Assembly: GCA_023213395.1 (NCBI GenBank)
Contig: CM041465.1
Span: 151,287,741 to 151,351,740 of the forward strand
Direction: 5' to 3'
Source: Cycas panzhihuaensis
Lineage: Eukaryota; Cycadophyta
DNA: 64,000 nt
Shown: one piece after another, positions 46,291 to 59,037 of the stretch
Layout: the number at the start of each line of letters is the position of its first letter
Numbering within the stretch: position 1 is the first letter of the stretch
Notes under the pieces: model-generated
Told to the model about the DNA's origin: nothing
The model's database searches: none
Seen by the model: only the letters and a program-made list of their open reading frames with translations
Program-made: the position numbers and the translations under genes

Positions 46291-47050
46291 TCCTCTACCT
46301 CTTCATCACTATTACTTATTCCTTTTGAGTTTTTGTCCCAGTCAAGGTTATTACTTACTTCCAATGTCTTACTAAGATTAGATATAAGGGCCTCTTATGT
46401 TTTGATAGTTGATTTTATTACTATGGTACCACCTTCACTTTCAACATCTAAGGGTGCTTATAACCTAATTATTTATGTTGTGTTAGTAGACCTATTCTTG
46501 AACCCATCTTTTGATGGCATAACTTTCTTTTGTAGACATTGATCTTTATGCTCCATGGCCTAATATATTGTCCTCTATTATCCTAAATCTAGGACTCCTT
46601 GGTTTAAAGACTTCTTAGATGGTATTAGAAGGTCCCTAGTTACCATGGTTTAGTTAAAAGCTACCATTATATTAGCAATCAAGGTCCTTAGTTCTTTGAG
46701 TATATTCTCTCACCCTATGATCAAACTTAGGTTCTTTAATTAAAATAAGGGATTTAGTAATAGAACTAATATTGATTAGGTTATGATGTGCTAGTTGTCC
46801 TAAGACTGCATATTTATACTTTGGTCACATGTTATCTTCACCTTGATGTCATCCTTGACATGTCTTCAAGTGTTACTCATCTTGTTGGCTTGTTATTGTA
46901 TGCCCATACTCATATACACATAGATGACATAGATGTAAGCACTTGCATGAGCACATATATATCCATCATATATAAGTTTTCCTCATATCTCATGATTTCA
47001 TTAAATAAGAGCCAAGTATAATGCTTTACCATAGGTATGCTTTAGTAGAT
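46291..47050 (-). pseudogene. Gypsy-like gag, N-terminal side (minus, weak)
   Basis: Continues the minus-strand sequence interrupted at 36432. The complement of the first 30 bases reads ISNSDEEVEE, an acidic stretch like those in gypsy gag N-termini. Farther on no domain is recognisable. The open frames 46246-46542 and 46788-47021 on the plus strand carry no known domain. Confidence 0.35.
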
Positions 47051-48361
47051 TAACTCTCATATTAGGGAACATGACATATTATTAGATAATTTAGCTCTCA
47101 CATTGAAATCAAAGTGAGAATTCCCTATTTATATCCTTTTTACAACTATTGAATATTACATTTGACATTTTCATAACAAAACATGATTATAATTCACTCA
47201 TAACACCCTTTGCATATGCTCATATACCCATATGATTGTATAAACACTTTATGTTATGGTTGCTAAAATGGTAAAAAATTCTTCCCTTTTTATTATTCCC
47301 ATTCCCTTTGGCTTGTTTCCATTACCTTGAGATCATTTTCATTCCATGGTAGTCTATCAACCATTCCCTAAGAGTTGAATTACCAAATTATAACCATGTG
47401 AGTTAGTCATACAATTGTTTCCAAGTATGTTTTTCATTATTTTGTATTCTCAAATTTGCCATTCCATTGTTGGAGTTGTAGATGAGGCCATTCTAAATTA
47501 TTAGAAGTGCCCATATGTTTGTTTCCATGCATATAGTAGTTAAGCATATAAACTTTTATTTCTATTTAACATTAGAAGATCATGCATATAGAAAATTTAA
47601 TTAAGTTGCTTCTTTCCCTAAATGAACCTTATGAGTCACTTTCTCTTGCATTTAGGGGAAATTAGTTTGAATCTAAGTAAGAGGTTATTATTTCTGATTT
47701 TGACAAGTTACATAAGTTTACTTTATTAGATTTTAAGGTGATTTAGGTAGTGTTATCTAAAAACTACTACTTAGAATACAAAAATCATTATATCTAAATA
47801 TAATTCAATGATCCAAAGTATGTTTTTTTTTAAATATAACATAGGATAATACAATGATATTCATCATAAATTTATGTAATATATTGTTATTTGCATTCTC
47901 TTATTTAAAATGCCCTATTGACAACACATACATTGCCATATTCCCTTTCAGATAAAGTAAACACTCAAATATGACTTACTTCATATATTATTATTATCAA
48001 ATATTCTCTCTTTAATATAAAAATCTAAAACATATTAAGAATAACATTCATAAAATTATGAATGCTTACAAGCACTTTGTTACCATATATAATGCAATAT
48101 TATTGCCAAGTTTTTCTAAAGCTCGTGGAATTATTAGAATTTTTTATTCTTTGATATATCATATTAGAATGTATTAATTATATATAGTGGAAGCATGTCA
48201 ATCAAGTATAATGAATAAATCATATTATGAAGATTATGTACATAAATATAATGTAAGATAAACACATTAAGCAATATCATGAATACAATATATTAAACAT
48301 TAACATAATATTAATGAACATGTATCACAAAAGACAACATATTTATATATAAAAAACCTGG
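47051..48361. other. AT-rich stretch, nothing recognised
   Basis: No open frame above 60 codons, no terminal repeats and no protein motif on either strand. Confidence 0.5.
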
Positions 48362-48673
48362 TGTGAGAAAAACTATGAGAGAATGTTAAAGTTGGAAGCC
48401 CCTCTTTATGATATTAAATACATTACATCTCTAAGTAAATGTTTTCTCTCTCAAGTTCTCAAGTGATGTGTATATATATTTACAGATTATATTATCTCAT
48501 AAATAGCCTATAATATCTCTTGAGCTTTTTATCATCCAATAGGATATGTGCATGAATAATCATGTATTGTCATATATATGAATACTTTTATGAGTAGAAT
48601 TTTATATGGGTATATACTAACACATTAAACATTACATATATGATAATATCATATATTACAACACTCCTCTTTA
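48362..48673 (-). repeat. Orphan 3' LTR with purine tract (minus)
   Basis: Read on the minus strand, TTAAAGAGGAG (48664-48674) is followed by TGTTGTAATATATGAT. The LTR ends near CTCACA at 48362 (about 302 bp). This is a purine tract plus LTR start of copia type. No partner LTR or primer site was found to the right. Confidence 0.5.
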
Positions 48674-51600
48674 ATGTTTAATGTCTTTAATTTCTAATCT
48701 TTAAGTCTTTAACCTTGGTCTTCATTTATTTATACTTTTCTTATATGCTAGAATCTGTAAACCTATATTAAATCTATATCAAGATGTATCAAATTGAATT
48801 AAGTTATATCACTTATAATATGTAAATCTATTAGCATCATGCTTGTCTCTTATAAGCAATTAACCTATAACCATATACAGTCATTTGTGATCATTAGTAA
48901 CCAACTATGATCATCCACCTATAAAACTTATAAACTAATCATCAATCAACCAAATAACTAATCTCAATTCATAACTTTTACTTATCATATTTATATAAAA
49001 TTTCCTACTCAATAACTTCATATCTTCACCTATAAAGTTACTATCAATTAACATTATCAATCTGTCATCTCAATAATCTCATTAATGAAATAAGTTATTG
49101 ATGTCCATATAAAACAAGAACCATCTAATGAAATACATTGGTTACAAGTCGTTGTAATCGTTAGTTCTCTAGGAAGTATTTCTTATATATGGTTCATCAT
49201 CAAACAAAACAACACTAGTTATTAAGCTCTCATTTTTTGTATACGAGAATAACAATACTTGCTATGTATTATATAAGAGTAATATTATTTATCTTACCTT
49301 TTGCATATAAGAAAATAACATCATACATATTTTGTAGCTTTTATTTGGTAACTAATAAATATCATCAATATCAATAATTCAATAAGTTGAACGTACTAAG
49401 TTTAGGAATAGGGCATACCACTTGGTTAAGTTAAGTTAGTTGTAATAAGGTAATGTAAATAGTGTGTTATTATGTCTGTTATCATATATGATAAGTCAAA
49501 TTTCTCACTAACAAACATATTTCTAATATTAGTTGGACTCCTTAATAACTGAATTTTGGTGTGCTAAGTAATCAATATATGAGAATTCTTCTTTATATCT
49601 CATAAACAGGTGGAAAATAAACATCATCTTATCAATTCTCTAACATCGACTCTAAATAAACTACACCCTTCATTAATGAAAATTAGGTAGTATCATCAAT
49701 ATGTATAATAAACCAAGTGATCATGACATTTAATTAGTGTTATGCATTCACTAAATCAAGTGTGCTAAATGCCAAAGGGGATTTTTATCATGTTCAACAT
49801 ATCTAAGACTTCCACAATAATTTTTTATCAAAGGTGTTCTGCATCTTTAATTTTTAATCTATTTTGAGCCTTAAACTATTATAAATGAGCCTTTAACTTC
49901 TTAATTTTAAATGAAACTTATTTTTTATTTCTTTAATAATCATCAATATCCATCATCATATATTTAGAAGCCTTCAAAATAATTTTTAAAAATGCCAAAA
50001 TAAATCTTAAACTACTCAAAAAATGTAACGTTTATGATGTCAAAACCACTTTACCCAACTTTAGCCATTAAAATCTTTATCTTCTTATTTCTAAAATATG
50101 CCTTGTTACCAATTGTTTCAATTGCCTTAAAATCATTTTCTAACACAACTGATGGCTCAAAAAATGGACTCTTAAATGATAAGTTATGATTAAAAAACCA
50201 TCAGTATATCCTCTTACTTAAGAAATTGATGTTAGCCTCTTTAGTGTTGTGCTCCTAGTTACATCATCAACTCCATGTAACCAGTGGCTAAGATGAAGGG
50301 GGCTCCATGAAATTTCAAATAGATTCTAATTTAGTTAAATGTATTTTTAACAATGCAAAAAAATTCAATATAACTTATTAAATTTTCACACTTGCCACTC
50401 CAATGGATACTAAACCATTATCTAAAATAATTAAAATTTTTAAATAATTTATATTTTTTTATGTATATTAAATTTTCAGACCTATGTAGTGACCGATCTA
50501 TGATTTTCTTTGTAAATTAAATTGCAATGATAAATCTAATGTTTATCACCTCTACTATGTAGGCATCAGCGATCGTAGTGTCTTTCCAATAATGGAAAAT
50601 TACCCATTAGCTCTAAGTCATGATTTGGGCAAGGATGAGTAGAGCCATATTTATGAATAAGGTATATAATCTACACTTTCAAATAAAATCACAACTAGAT
50701 GCAAAAATTTCCATAGGGTGCAGTTTCTATTTTATAGTATAGGTAGTTAAATCTTTGTACATGGTTGTTATGTACTATGCAATTATAGAGATAGTATATA
50801 TTGACCTATCATGTACTCATCTAACTTAATGTTTCATTTAATATATGAAATTTATTATCTACAAATATTAGATCCCCTCTATATGATATAATCCTACACA
50901 AGATATCTTAAAAGACTAATAAATTTTGATCTAATGCCATTGAACCACTGATTTCTTTATCAAATGTAATAATATAAATATTATCAACTTTATTCAAATA
51001 AATGGTGAATAGTTCTCTCTGCCAAAATTATCTATATTATATTAAACAACCATGGTAGTTATCCTACACTCTAAATATATGTTATGAATTGAAAATTATC
51101 CACCTTCTTATTAGTAAGTGAAGCTTGGAGAGGGCTTGTTAATAAGTTTGAAATTGAAGGGCACATTAAAGATAATTTTTTCAACACCTTTCTATATTAT
51201 CATCATTATTATGACTAAAGGACTCAAACATGTTATTATTTATTTATTTGTAAGTTTATGTTGTTGAAAATATGGGCCTTTTACGTGCTTCCTATATTAT
51301 GTTAGGTCACTTTTATCTTATAGTGTGATAAACAACATCAACCATATAATTACTCTATTATTTTATCCATTAAAAGATGAACATGAGTTGGACCTAGGGA
51401 TGAATCTTATAAAAATACCTTTTAAGATGTAATAAATATGGTCCCACTAAGATTTCTTAATCATGATTGTATGCACATAATGATCCTAACTTGAAAAGAG
51501 GAGTTAATTGAATTTATAAATTAGAATCTTTGCATGAGAGTTGGTGCATCTCAATTAAAATCAATATTAACTAACTTGTGCATTACCTTAAGCTTGATAA

Positions 51601-54600
51601 TATAGATTGTGTTCATGTAAATAAATCATCCATCTTAAGGTTTCCTTACTGCTTAAGAAAGTTATTATTTGAGATTATTAGGATTACTCATATGGAAGTT
51701 AGTTTCCTTACAAGAGTTGGTCACACTTGGAAGATTGCAAAAGAGAAAATATATGTTAATTCAAACTAGTAAACAACTCTTGTTTTGATTGAACATTTTG
51801 ATTAAGGACTATTTTTGGCTATGATTAATCTGCTTTGATTAAATGGGCCTCCAAGGGGGCGATAAGTGTAGTCTTTATCTAGAATATCTTTATTGACTTA
51901 GAAATTATAGTAGTCAAGGCTTATTAAAAAGGAATTTAAAGGATTGGAGTCTAATGTAACCCTCTCACTAGTTGGAAGGGCTTAGTGCAAATTTTCTCAA
52001 CTAAGATATGTAGGAGATGGGTTGACAATCTCATTATCTTAAATTATTTGAAATTCAGCAACCATAACTAATATAATATTTCAATATGTTTAGGGAATTG
52101 AAAGATAAAAGTTTTCTAAATATCTCCCCTAATGTAATATTTTTTATTTTAAAGGAACAATATTCATCCATACAACTAATTACCTTTGGGCCACATCACA
52201 TTAGCTAATTATTATATTAAGTGTAATCATTAGTTTATTTACTAGCCATTTTACATCATGTTGTGTTCATTAGCTTTATGAGATTCACTTAACCTAAGAT
52301 AAATGTAAAGGATCTTGGTTAATGAAATTTGATATAATATATTAGGTTAAAATTGCACTTAAGAAATATTATGTTGTTTCCAATGCTTAAAGTTACATGA
52401 TATTTTAGTCATGGCCACTTTGAGCTTTCCTTTATTTAAGTAAGTTATACAATACCCTTTTAAGGTGATTTAAGGCAACTTACGAGATACTACTTCAAAA
52501 TGCATAAGTTCACATAATGATTTCATTTATCAAAGATTATATATCATATATTGTTGTTTGTCTACTAAAGATAAGCTTGTTAAGTTAGAATACCCAAATC
52601 ATACTTGCCTTATACATTGTAGAAGGGAATCGATAATTCACTTATTTTAGTGGTGCCCTCCACCTAAATTAACATGCTTGGTCTTGGGTCACACAAATCT
52701 CCCAACCATATTGGAAGTTTCCATTTCATTAGAATTCAATTCTTGTGGCAGATACTAAGCCTTGGTTTGCAACATTTACATTTACTTATTATCTACATGG
52801 GTGGAAGTTTTCCTTATTATTTGGAAGCACATAATTAATGTGTTCTTTAGGGATGCTTTCCCAATATATTTTAATACCTAAATAAGGAACTCTATTGTAA
52901 TCAATTATGCTTTATAAATTGGTGGTCGGGCAAGTAAGGACCAACTAAAATTCTTCCATTTAAAACATCTATAATAATCCAACATCAAATGTTAAATTAA
53001 AAAGGCAAGTTGGTTGTGTTGATTACTAGTTTGACCAGTGCATATAAATATATAGGAAGTAATGTGAAGGATTGAATTTTTTACTTTTTTTAATAAATAT
53101 ATTACCTTAGAGTTACGCCATCTCTTACTAGAATCAATTTGTCACTCTTTATTGCTTGGGCTTATGCCAATCTACTTGGGCTCACCCTCAGATCCCATTT
53201 ATATTAAGGGCTTAATTCCATCATCAATGAGTAGAGTCCCACTTCAAGACAAAAGGCTTTTGTGTGTAACAAAAGTAGCAACAAATAGAAGGTATAACGC
53301 TTAGAGCAACTATGAATTAGGAAGGCCCCATCTAGGAAGAGGAAGAGTGAAATTATAGAATATTCCTCATGTACCCTTGCCCATATCTTCTAAGAGTCAT
53401 CTAGCCAATACTAGCTTGAATAAAGTTTTTGCTAAAGCAAAAGATCATGGGTATGGAAGTGGCATCTTAGCTAATTAGGACCCAGATCCTCCCAATTATT
53501 TCTTGATGATTTGTAGTTATGTCATCCTATTTTATGGACTAATGCATTATTATTTTGTTTGTTGGGTACTTCGTAAGAACAAGGACTTTGTAAGTATGAG
53601 GACTAACTATTTGTTTCTTGCAATTATAAGGAGCCTTGAGATTTTTGTAATCCCTCAATTGAGGTTTATTTTTGTTGTAACAATATGTAGCTTTTCTAAA
53701 TAATAGAAGCATCTTTTGAACAAATAACAAAAGAAGTTAATTTACACGAGTTTCTCTTCACAGAACAATGCATTGAGCTACTAGGTTCAATCAATACAGG
53801 GTTTTTTTTCTATCTCTATCATATGAATCAAATTACATTAAAATATTATATTTCCCTCAAACAATGCTACTAAGCACCTCATCACAGCAGTCAGTCTCCA
53901 CCTTTGATCATATTGAATTAGAAGCCTCAAGCAAACTTGTAATCTCTTTTGACCACATAACTAGTCATCTTATTCTATAATGTTCCTTCAATACAGCGTT
54001 TATTACACCACAATACATTAACTAAATTATGATCCCTTTTATGTTGGTCTACAAAATTAAAAGAAAGGTGGATGCTTAAGCAGTGTATCATAGAACAATG
54101 TGCCCACACTTTTTAAGTGGCTCCCATGTAGTATAATAAGGTGAAATAAACAATTGAAGATTGTTAGATTCTAAGGTTGGCCATTTTAATGTTTTAATAT
54201 AGTGAATACAACCAATGCTCTTAATAATTGTGCAAAATGGGTCTCATAATTATAAAACTGTATGATTCACTCTTGTAATTAGAGTAAGGTGACAAAGTCA
54301 ACTATTGAAAGCACATTAATCTAAAGGACCTATAAAACCTATAACTACTCCATATGAACCTCTCTAACTAGAGTTTCTTGGTTGCATCAGTGATGCAATT
54401 ATTTAAAACAAGAAAACTAAATTTAAAGATTATATGTTCCTAAGACTTGTTTATTAAAAGGGCCCAAAGTTTTATTTCCAAAAGACTAAGGGATTAAGTG
54501 AAGGACAACTTGTTTGATGTATGATATGGTAAGATAACACATAATCCTTCCCCTTTGAAAGTTCAAGGGCCATTGTTTTTCCAATTGGGATTAACGAAGA

Positions 54601-55144
54601 CTATTAGAGCATGTGTAGGGTTCAGCTATGTGGAGGTGTTTCTTGAGGTGATTACTATAGTCAAACCAAATATATAATCAATTTGAAAGAGGAAAATGTC
54701 ACAACCATACAACATGAGCAAGGGACTTCTTATGGTGCTCATATTGCCTTTGTGTTTTCTAGAGCTTGAGAACAATATTTATTATATGGAAAGTAGGCCA
54801 AATTTTGTTCCTTGATTTCTTTTATGCAAAAATAGAGATAAAGTTATAAAAAAAGGCTTTGAAGTCCACACATTGGTGGAGATATCTATCCCACACTCCT
54901 TGAGTGGAACACATTCTAACCCTCCTCCTAGCCATTATTACTTACTGATATGTGGTTATTAAATAGGTTTGACTCTAAGGATAGAATACTCAAAGAGAAT
55001 CTCTCTTCTCCTTCTCACCTCCACCCCCCACTCAATGTAAAAAGGTGACTATGACCTAATAAGATAAAACAATTACATGTGAGTGAGGATACTTCTGACA
55101 TTTTCTAAGCCCTCCTTACATCTTTTTGTCTACATCACTCACTC
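48674..55144. other. 6.5 kb of AT-rich DNA, no gene recognised
   Basis: Probably old degraded repeats. Only short open frames occur (51578-51769, 53503-53703, 53539-53730), without known motifs. A short segment near 52021-52060 resembles 31575-31617 inverted. The end near 53600-53720 (TTGTTGTAACAATATG, AATAATAGAAGCATC) looks like the transcript end of an LTR element, but no boundaries were found. Confidence 0.5.
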
Positions 55145-55206
55145 AATAAAAGGTTTGAGTTGAGTTTTGTCCTACATAAACCCTAGATTTAAAAAAAAAA
55201 AAAAAA
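55145..55206 (+). other. Retroposon 3' end: AATAAA and poly(A)
   Basis: AATAAA at 55145-55150 lies 40 bp before an uninterrupted run of 16 A (55191-55206). This is the signature of a reverse-transcribed polyadenylated RNA (SINE, LINE tail or processed pseudogene). The body to the left has no recognisable protein, and no clear target duplication was found. Confidence 0.55.
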
Positions 55207-56809
55207 GTTGCTTACCCACATAAAGAAAAATCACATGCACACGTGCAAATTCTATTTTAAAACTTGCCATGCAATTGAGAAACGAACCCCCCTAAAATTA
55301 AGAAGGAAAAGTTGGAGTAAGAGCTAACATTAGCGTAATCGCAAAATCTCCATCTTGTAGGAGAATTAGAGGCTAATTGAATGGCATTTCCCATGTGACC
55401 CCACATCCCTGGCTTTTAAAGCTGCACCCTTCTATGTGACCACCCCTTCCAATCCACCTAAACTTGATAGTGCCACGGTCTCGGATTCAGAGGAACTAAA
55501 GCAGCCAATCACAAGAGTCCAAGGGAAGGGGTCAAGAATTTGTTGATATGACCACCTACTACCTTCGGGTTAGCCATCCACTCAACTTACTATTTCCAAT
55601 AGGCCGGGATTTGGTGCACCATCGCTGACCACGGTTAATGTGAACTTAATCCTTGGAATTCTGCTTTTAGCGCCCCCATTTCGTGGAGTCCATCTCTATG
55701 TGGCATCATACTTCCTTCGTTCTATAAGATCCATCTGTGTGTATGGTTCACCAGGAGTAATCAATCCAGTGCACTAGCAGACTGCAGGTGGGTAGATAGC
55801 AGTGTCTCCCAGCTTCACATTGATCTTCGTACGTCCAAATTATCTTGGATTTGGATCCTAGCAGCTTAAGATCGGATTTCGGCTGGCTGTTATGCTAATG
55901 TTCATGCCATTCATTCTGCAGAGAATGAGCCGCAGGTTGCAATATTAATGAAAATGTCCTTAACGTAACGTTATATAACATTTGGGGTGTGGACATCCTT
56001 AAATCTGGCCAGTTATCTGCCTCAGATAGCATCCATTTAACATCTTTAGCTGCCTCTGCTTTTCTGTTCAAATTCACGATCTGCATTGCCATTTTCTCCC
56101 CCTGAATCCACACAGCCGGTTATGATAAGCAGAATCTCAGTAATAGTGCGCAAATTAATCGCTTCTGCTATTTTTTCGACAGAATGTGCAGCGGGAATCC
56201 TCCGTTATTTATCAAGAATAATTGTCAAGATGCAGCTTTTTCCTCTGTTATACTCTTTATTGTTTTTGAGTTCTTGTCTCGGAATTATAGAATTTGCTTC
56301 ACATTGCGTGCAGCTTAAAGTCTTATTTTTCAGATGCCCGTTTGTATGTATCTTCCCTGTTGTCTCTGTGGAAATGAAAGATGTTCACATAGAAAGTAGT
56401 ATTTGAGAAGGAATAGGAGTTTCAGTCGAGTCTCCGCGGGTGCCTTTGGAGGCTTTATGTAGGTTTCTAGGCAGAGCTTGCGCTTAGAGTTATTTGCTTC
56501 TTAGATATCCTACTGGTTTTAATATAGAATAATTAGATAGAAAAAGCATAAGAATTGATTGCTGGTCAAATGTTCTCAGTGGTCATTAGAATTAGGATTA
56601 TTTCATCACCTTAGTTATACATGCGGTGCTTATTTTCCTTATTTTAATGGTAAATTGGCGAAGTATGTTTCGTCTGATGGTTAATTCATGGCATTTGCCA
56701 TTTAGTAGCCATGACTCCCCAAGTACACCTGCAACACAGACCCCAATGTCAATTGTATAACGCACCTGTATACGACGAGCAGAAGCCTTAAGCACCGAGC
56801 GAGCGTAGA
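55207..56809. other. Unique-looking region upstream of the J-domain gene
   Basis: The base composition changes here: less AT, CpGs retained, few repeat signatures. Small open frames (55895-56113 minus, containing GEKMAMQIVNLNRKAEAAKD; 56086-56406 plus) show no known domain. The minus frame is protein-like and could be an exon, but nothing confirms it. Likely flanking or regulatory DNA of the gene at 59072. Confidence 0.4.
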
Positions 56810-56812
56810 TTG

Positions 56813-57720
56813 CCGGGGTTGCCTTTTTTTTTTGTGGCGTGTGTGCTGTGCACTGTTTATGCAATGTTCAGCTGTTATCTGTTTCCAATCATTATTGGCC
56901 GCTCACTTAGTTCACACCTTATCGAGGGAGCTAGCTCTTCTTTTCTTTCTCTTAATCCCTCCCTATCAATCCTTTTCTGCTTCCAAAAATATCCCCGCCT
57001 TCACAGCTTTTTCCCCTCCATTTTGTTCATAACCAACACTCAAGCCTTCTGGCACTCAGAAGGCACATTGATATAGCATGGTGGTTTGCTTTTATTTGCT
57101 AGGTATAGGCCACGAGGTCAAAACACCTTATAGTGCTGAAAATCTGTTTCTCAGCTATGCCATCCAAAAATTCCAGTGCCAAAGATCTGCCCAATCCTTC
57201 AATAATCTTTTTTATGTAGATGATCAAACATTTCAGAATTTGATAAATAGACTATTACTACAAGGGAGAATCAGCCGTTGGCTACTACTTGTTTTAGGAA
57301 TTCTCTTTTGAAATTATTGTGAGAGAAGGCAGTATGCAAATGGAACCAGTATTATGCCTGGAGAGTTAATTCCAGTGGCAGACATAATACTGGTTCCAGT
57401 TGCATTATGCTCCCCTTTTTTCCTTTTTCCCTCGTCGGTGGCACATGCCTGTGCACTTTCCTCTTTACGCGATGTTCAGCCATTCTATATTAGCTGCTTG
57501 CTCAGGTCACAATCTGCACTGTGAGATAGTTTGCCTCTTTCGTTTCCTCGTCCTTTCCGGTTCAATCCATTTCTCGTTTCAAATGGATCAACCCCTTCAC
57601 AGTTCTTTTACCTCTCTTTTGACTATTTCTGATACTTAATCCTTTTAACACTCACCATACACGTAGTTTAGTGGTGGTTTATTTTTGTTTACCAGGCATA
57701 GGCTACATGTTATAGTCCAT
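56813..57720 (+). repeat. Old tandem duplication, two units about 600 bp apart
   Basis: Unit 1 (about 56813-57120) and unit 2 (about 57407-57715) share ordered matches. Examples are TGTGCACT, ATGTTCAGC, TTCACAG, and a conserved end: GGTGGTTTGCTTTTATTTGC and GGTGGTTTATTTTTGTTTACC, each followed by AGG(T/C)ATAGGC(C/T)AC. They are considerably diverged. The open frames 56810-57076, 56832-57032 and 57400-57639 fall in these units and look non-coding. Confidence 0.7.
57334..57405. ncRNA. Candidate hairpin (miRNA-precursor-like)
   Basis: The 23-nt arm ATGCAAATGGAACCAGTATTATG (57334-57356, written here as its two halves ATGCAAATGGAA and CCAGTATTATG) pairs with 57383-57405 with one mismatch. Inside, CTGGA (57358-57362) can pair with TCCAG (57371-57375), extending the stem around a small loop. 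The total is 72 nt. Fold and size suit a plant miRNA precursor or a tiny inverted-repeat element. Transcription is unknown. Confidence 0.4.
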
Positions 57721-59037
57721 GGGAAGTGTCATAGTTACAATGTTTAGTATTTTTACAAAAATAATTCCATATTTTCTTGTGTTAGATAATATTCCAAAAT
57801 GTCACTCGAAGTCAATTCCCGCAATCGATTGGCATTGAAGGCATGCACAGTGTCGTTAGAGTCCTCCACAACCTCCATGAAGTTATTCCTACGCTCTGCA
57901 ATTGTTTTTATGTGTTCTACAGCGTACAATTGTAGTTGTTGTGGTTCTACTCCCAGAACCTGTATTTATTAGCAGCATAGTTTTCTGAAATGGCAAAATG
58001 TTTTAAAGAGTTTTTCTTTTAAAACATTTCAAATTCACCCCCAAAATTTTAAGAATTGCTGTGAGTTGTGGGTGTACTCATGATAATCACGTAGAATTGA
58101 AAAAAACTATAATTCAAAAAATAAGAAATATGTTTTTGAAACAATGTGAACCAAAGAACTACCGAAAACACAACAAATACAGGCCATGCTTCATAAACAG
58201 CAACGCGTTCGCTTTGTTTTTCTGGGTCAAAGTACTACATTCTTTCTGGAAGAACGTCCCATTCTTTCCAAGATCGTGTCGGCATTATGCGTGTCTGAGA
58301 AGCTAGAATTTGAAAATAGAGCAGAGAAGAATGGCGCTACTAGATATTACTCGTCAAAAACTGTGCAGATGAAGAGCAATTTGGTGGCAGAGAACAACCT
58401 TTGCAATTGTATATGAAGTTTCCAGCAATACAGTGCCCTAAAAATGAGAATTAAAATGCGCCATGTTGAGAGGGAACAACCATTTTAGATTTCCAAGACA
58501 GGTTTGAAAGTTCTTAAAATCCTAGCCTAGGTCGTTTTGGGGGCCAAAATGATCTGTTCTGAGGCCCCAAATCACCCACGTTTCAGACTGCAACATTGGG
58601 GGAGGCCTAAGTGACGCAGCAAACCCCCTCTTTCCCCCACCTCCGTGCCAAGTTTCAGAGTCACAACCGGTAGGTCCAAAGTCGTGATTCTTAAAAACTC
58701 ACTTGGAGATAAATAATTGATTATAACATTGTCTTACTGTTTTAGGCCATATTTTTGTGTACTTTATTCTCATAACAGGCTTTTTTCGTACAAGTTCGAA
58801 AAATGTACATTAAGATTGTGCTTTCTATATACAACAAGATATAGGTTTTAATCCACACATGTTATTGTTATTCCCAGTCTACTAGGGCTAATTTGCTGTT
58901 TTCTTGCTGAATGGAAAGGACGAATATGCACGTTTCAATATTTCATAAAAATGGACAAGTAAATGTGTATTGCCTTTGCTTTTGCTTGTTTTGGAGTTCA
59001 TATTCTATTCCTGATTGCGCTTATATTTGTTTTGTAG
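57721..59037 (+). other. Upstream/5' intron region of the J-domain gene
   Basis: No certain exon. The open frame 58186-58416 (ATG start, RVRFVFLGQSTTFFLEERP, KLEFENRAEKNGATRYYSS) uses balanced codons and could be a coding or pseudogene fragment, but no family was recognised. The pyrimidine-rich TTATATTTGTTTTGTAG ending at 59037 is a good 3' splice site for the following exon. Confidence 0.4.
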
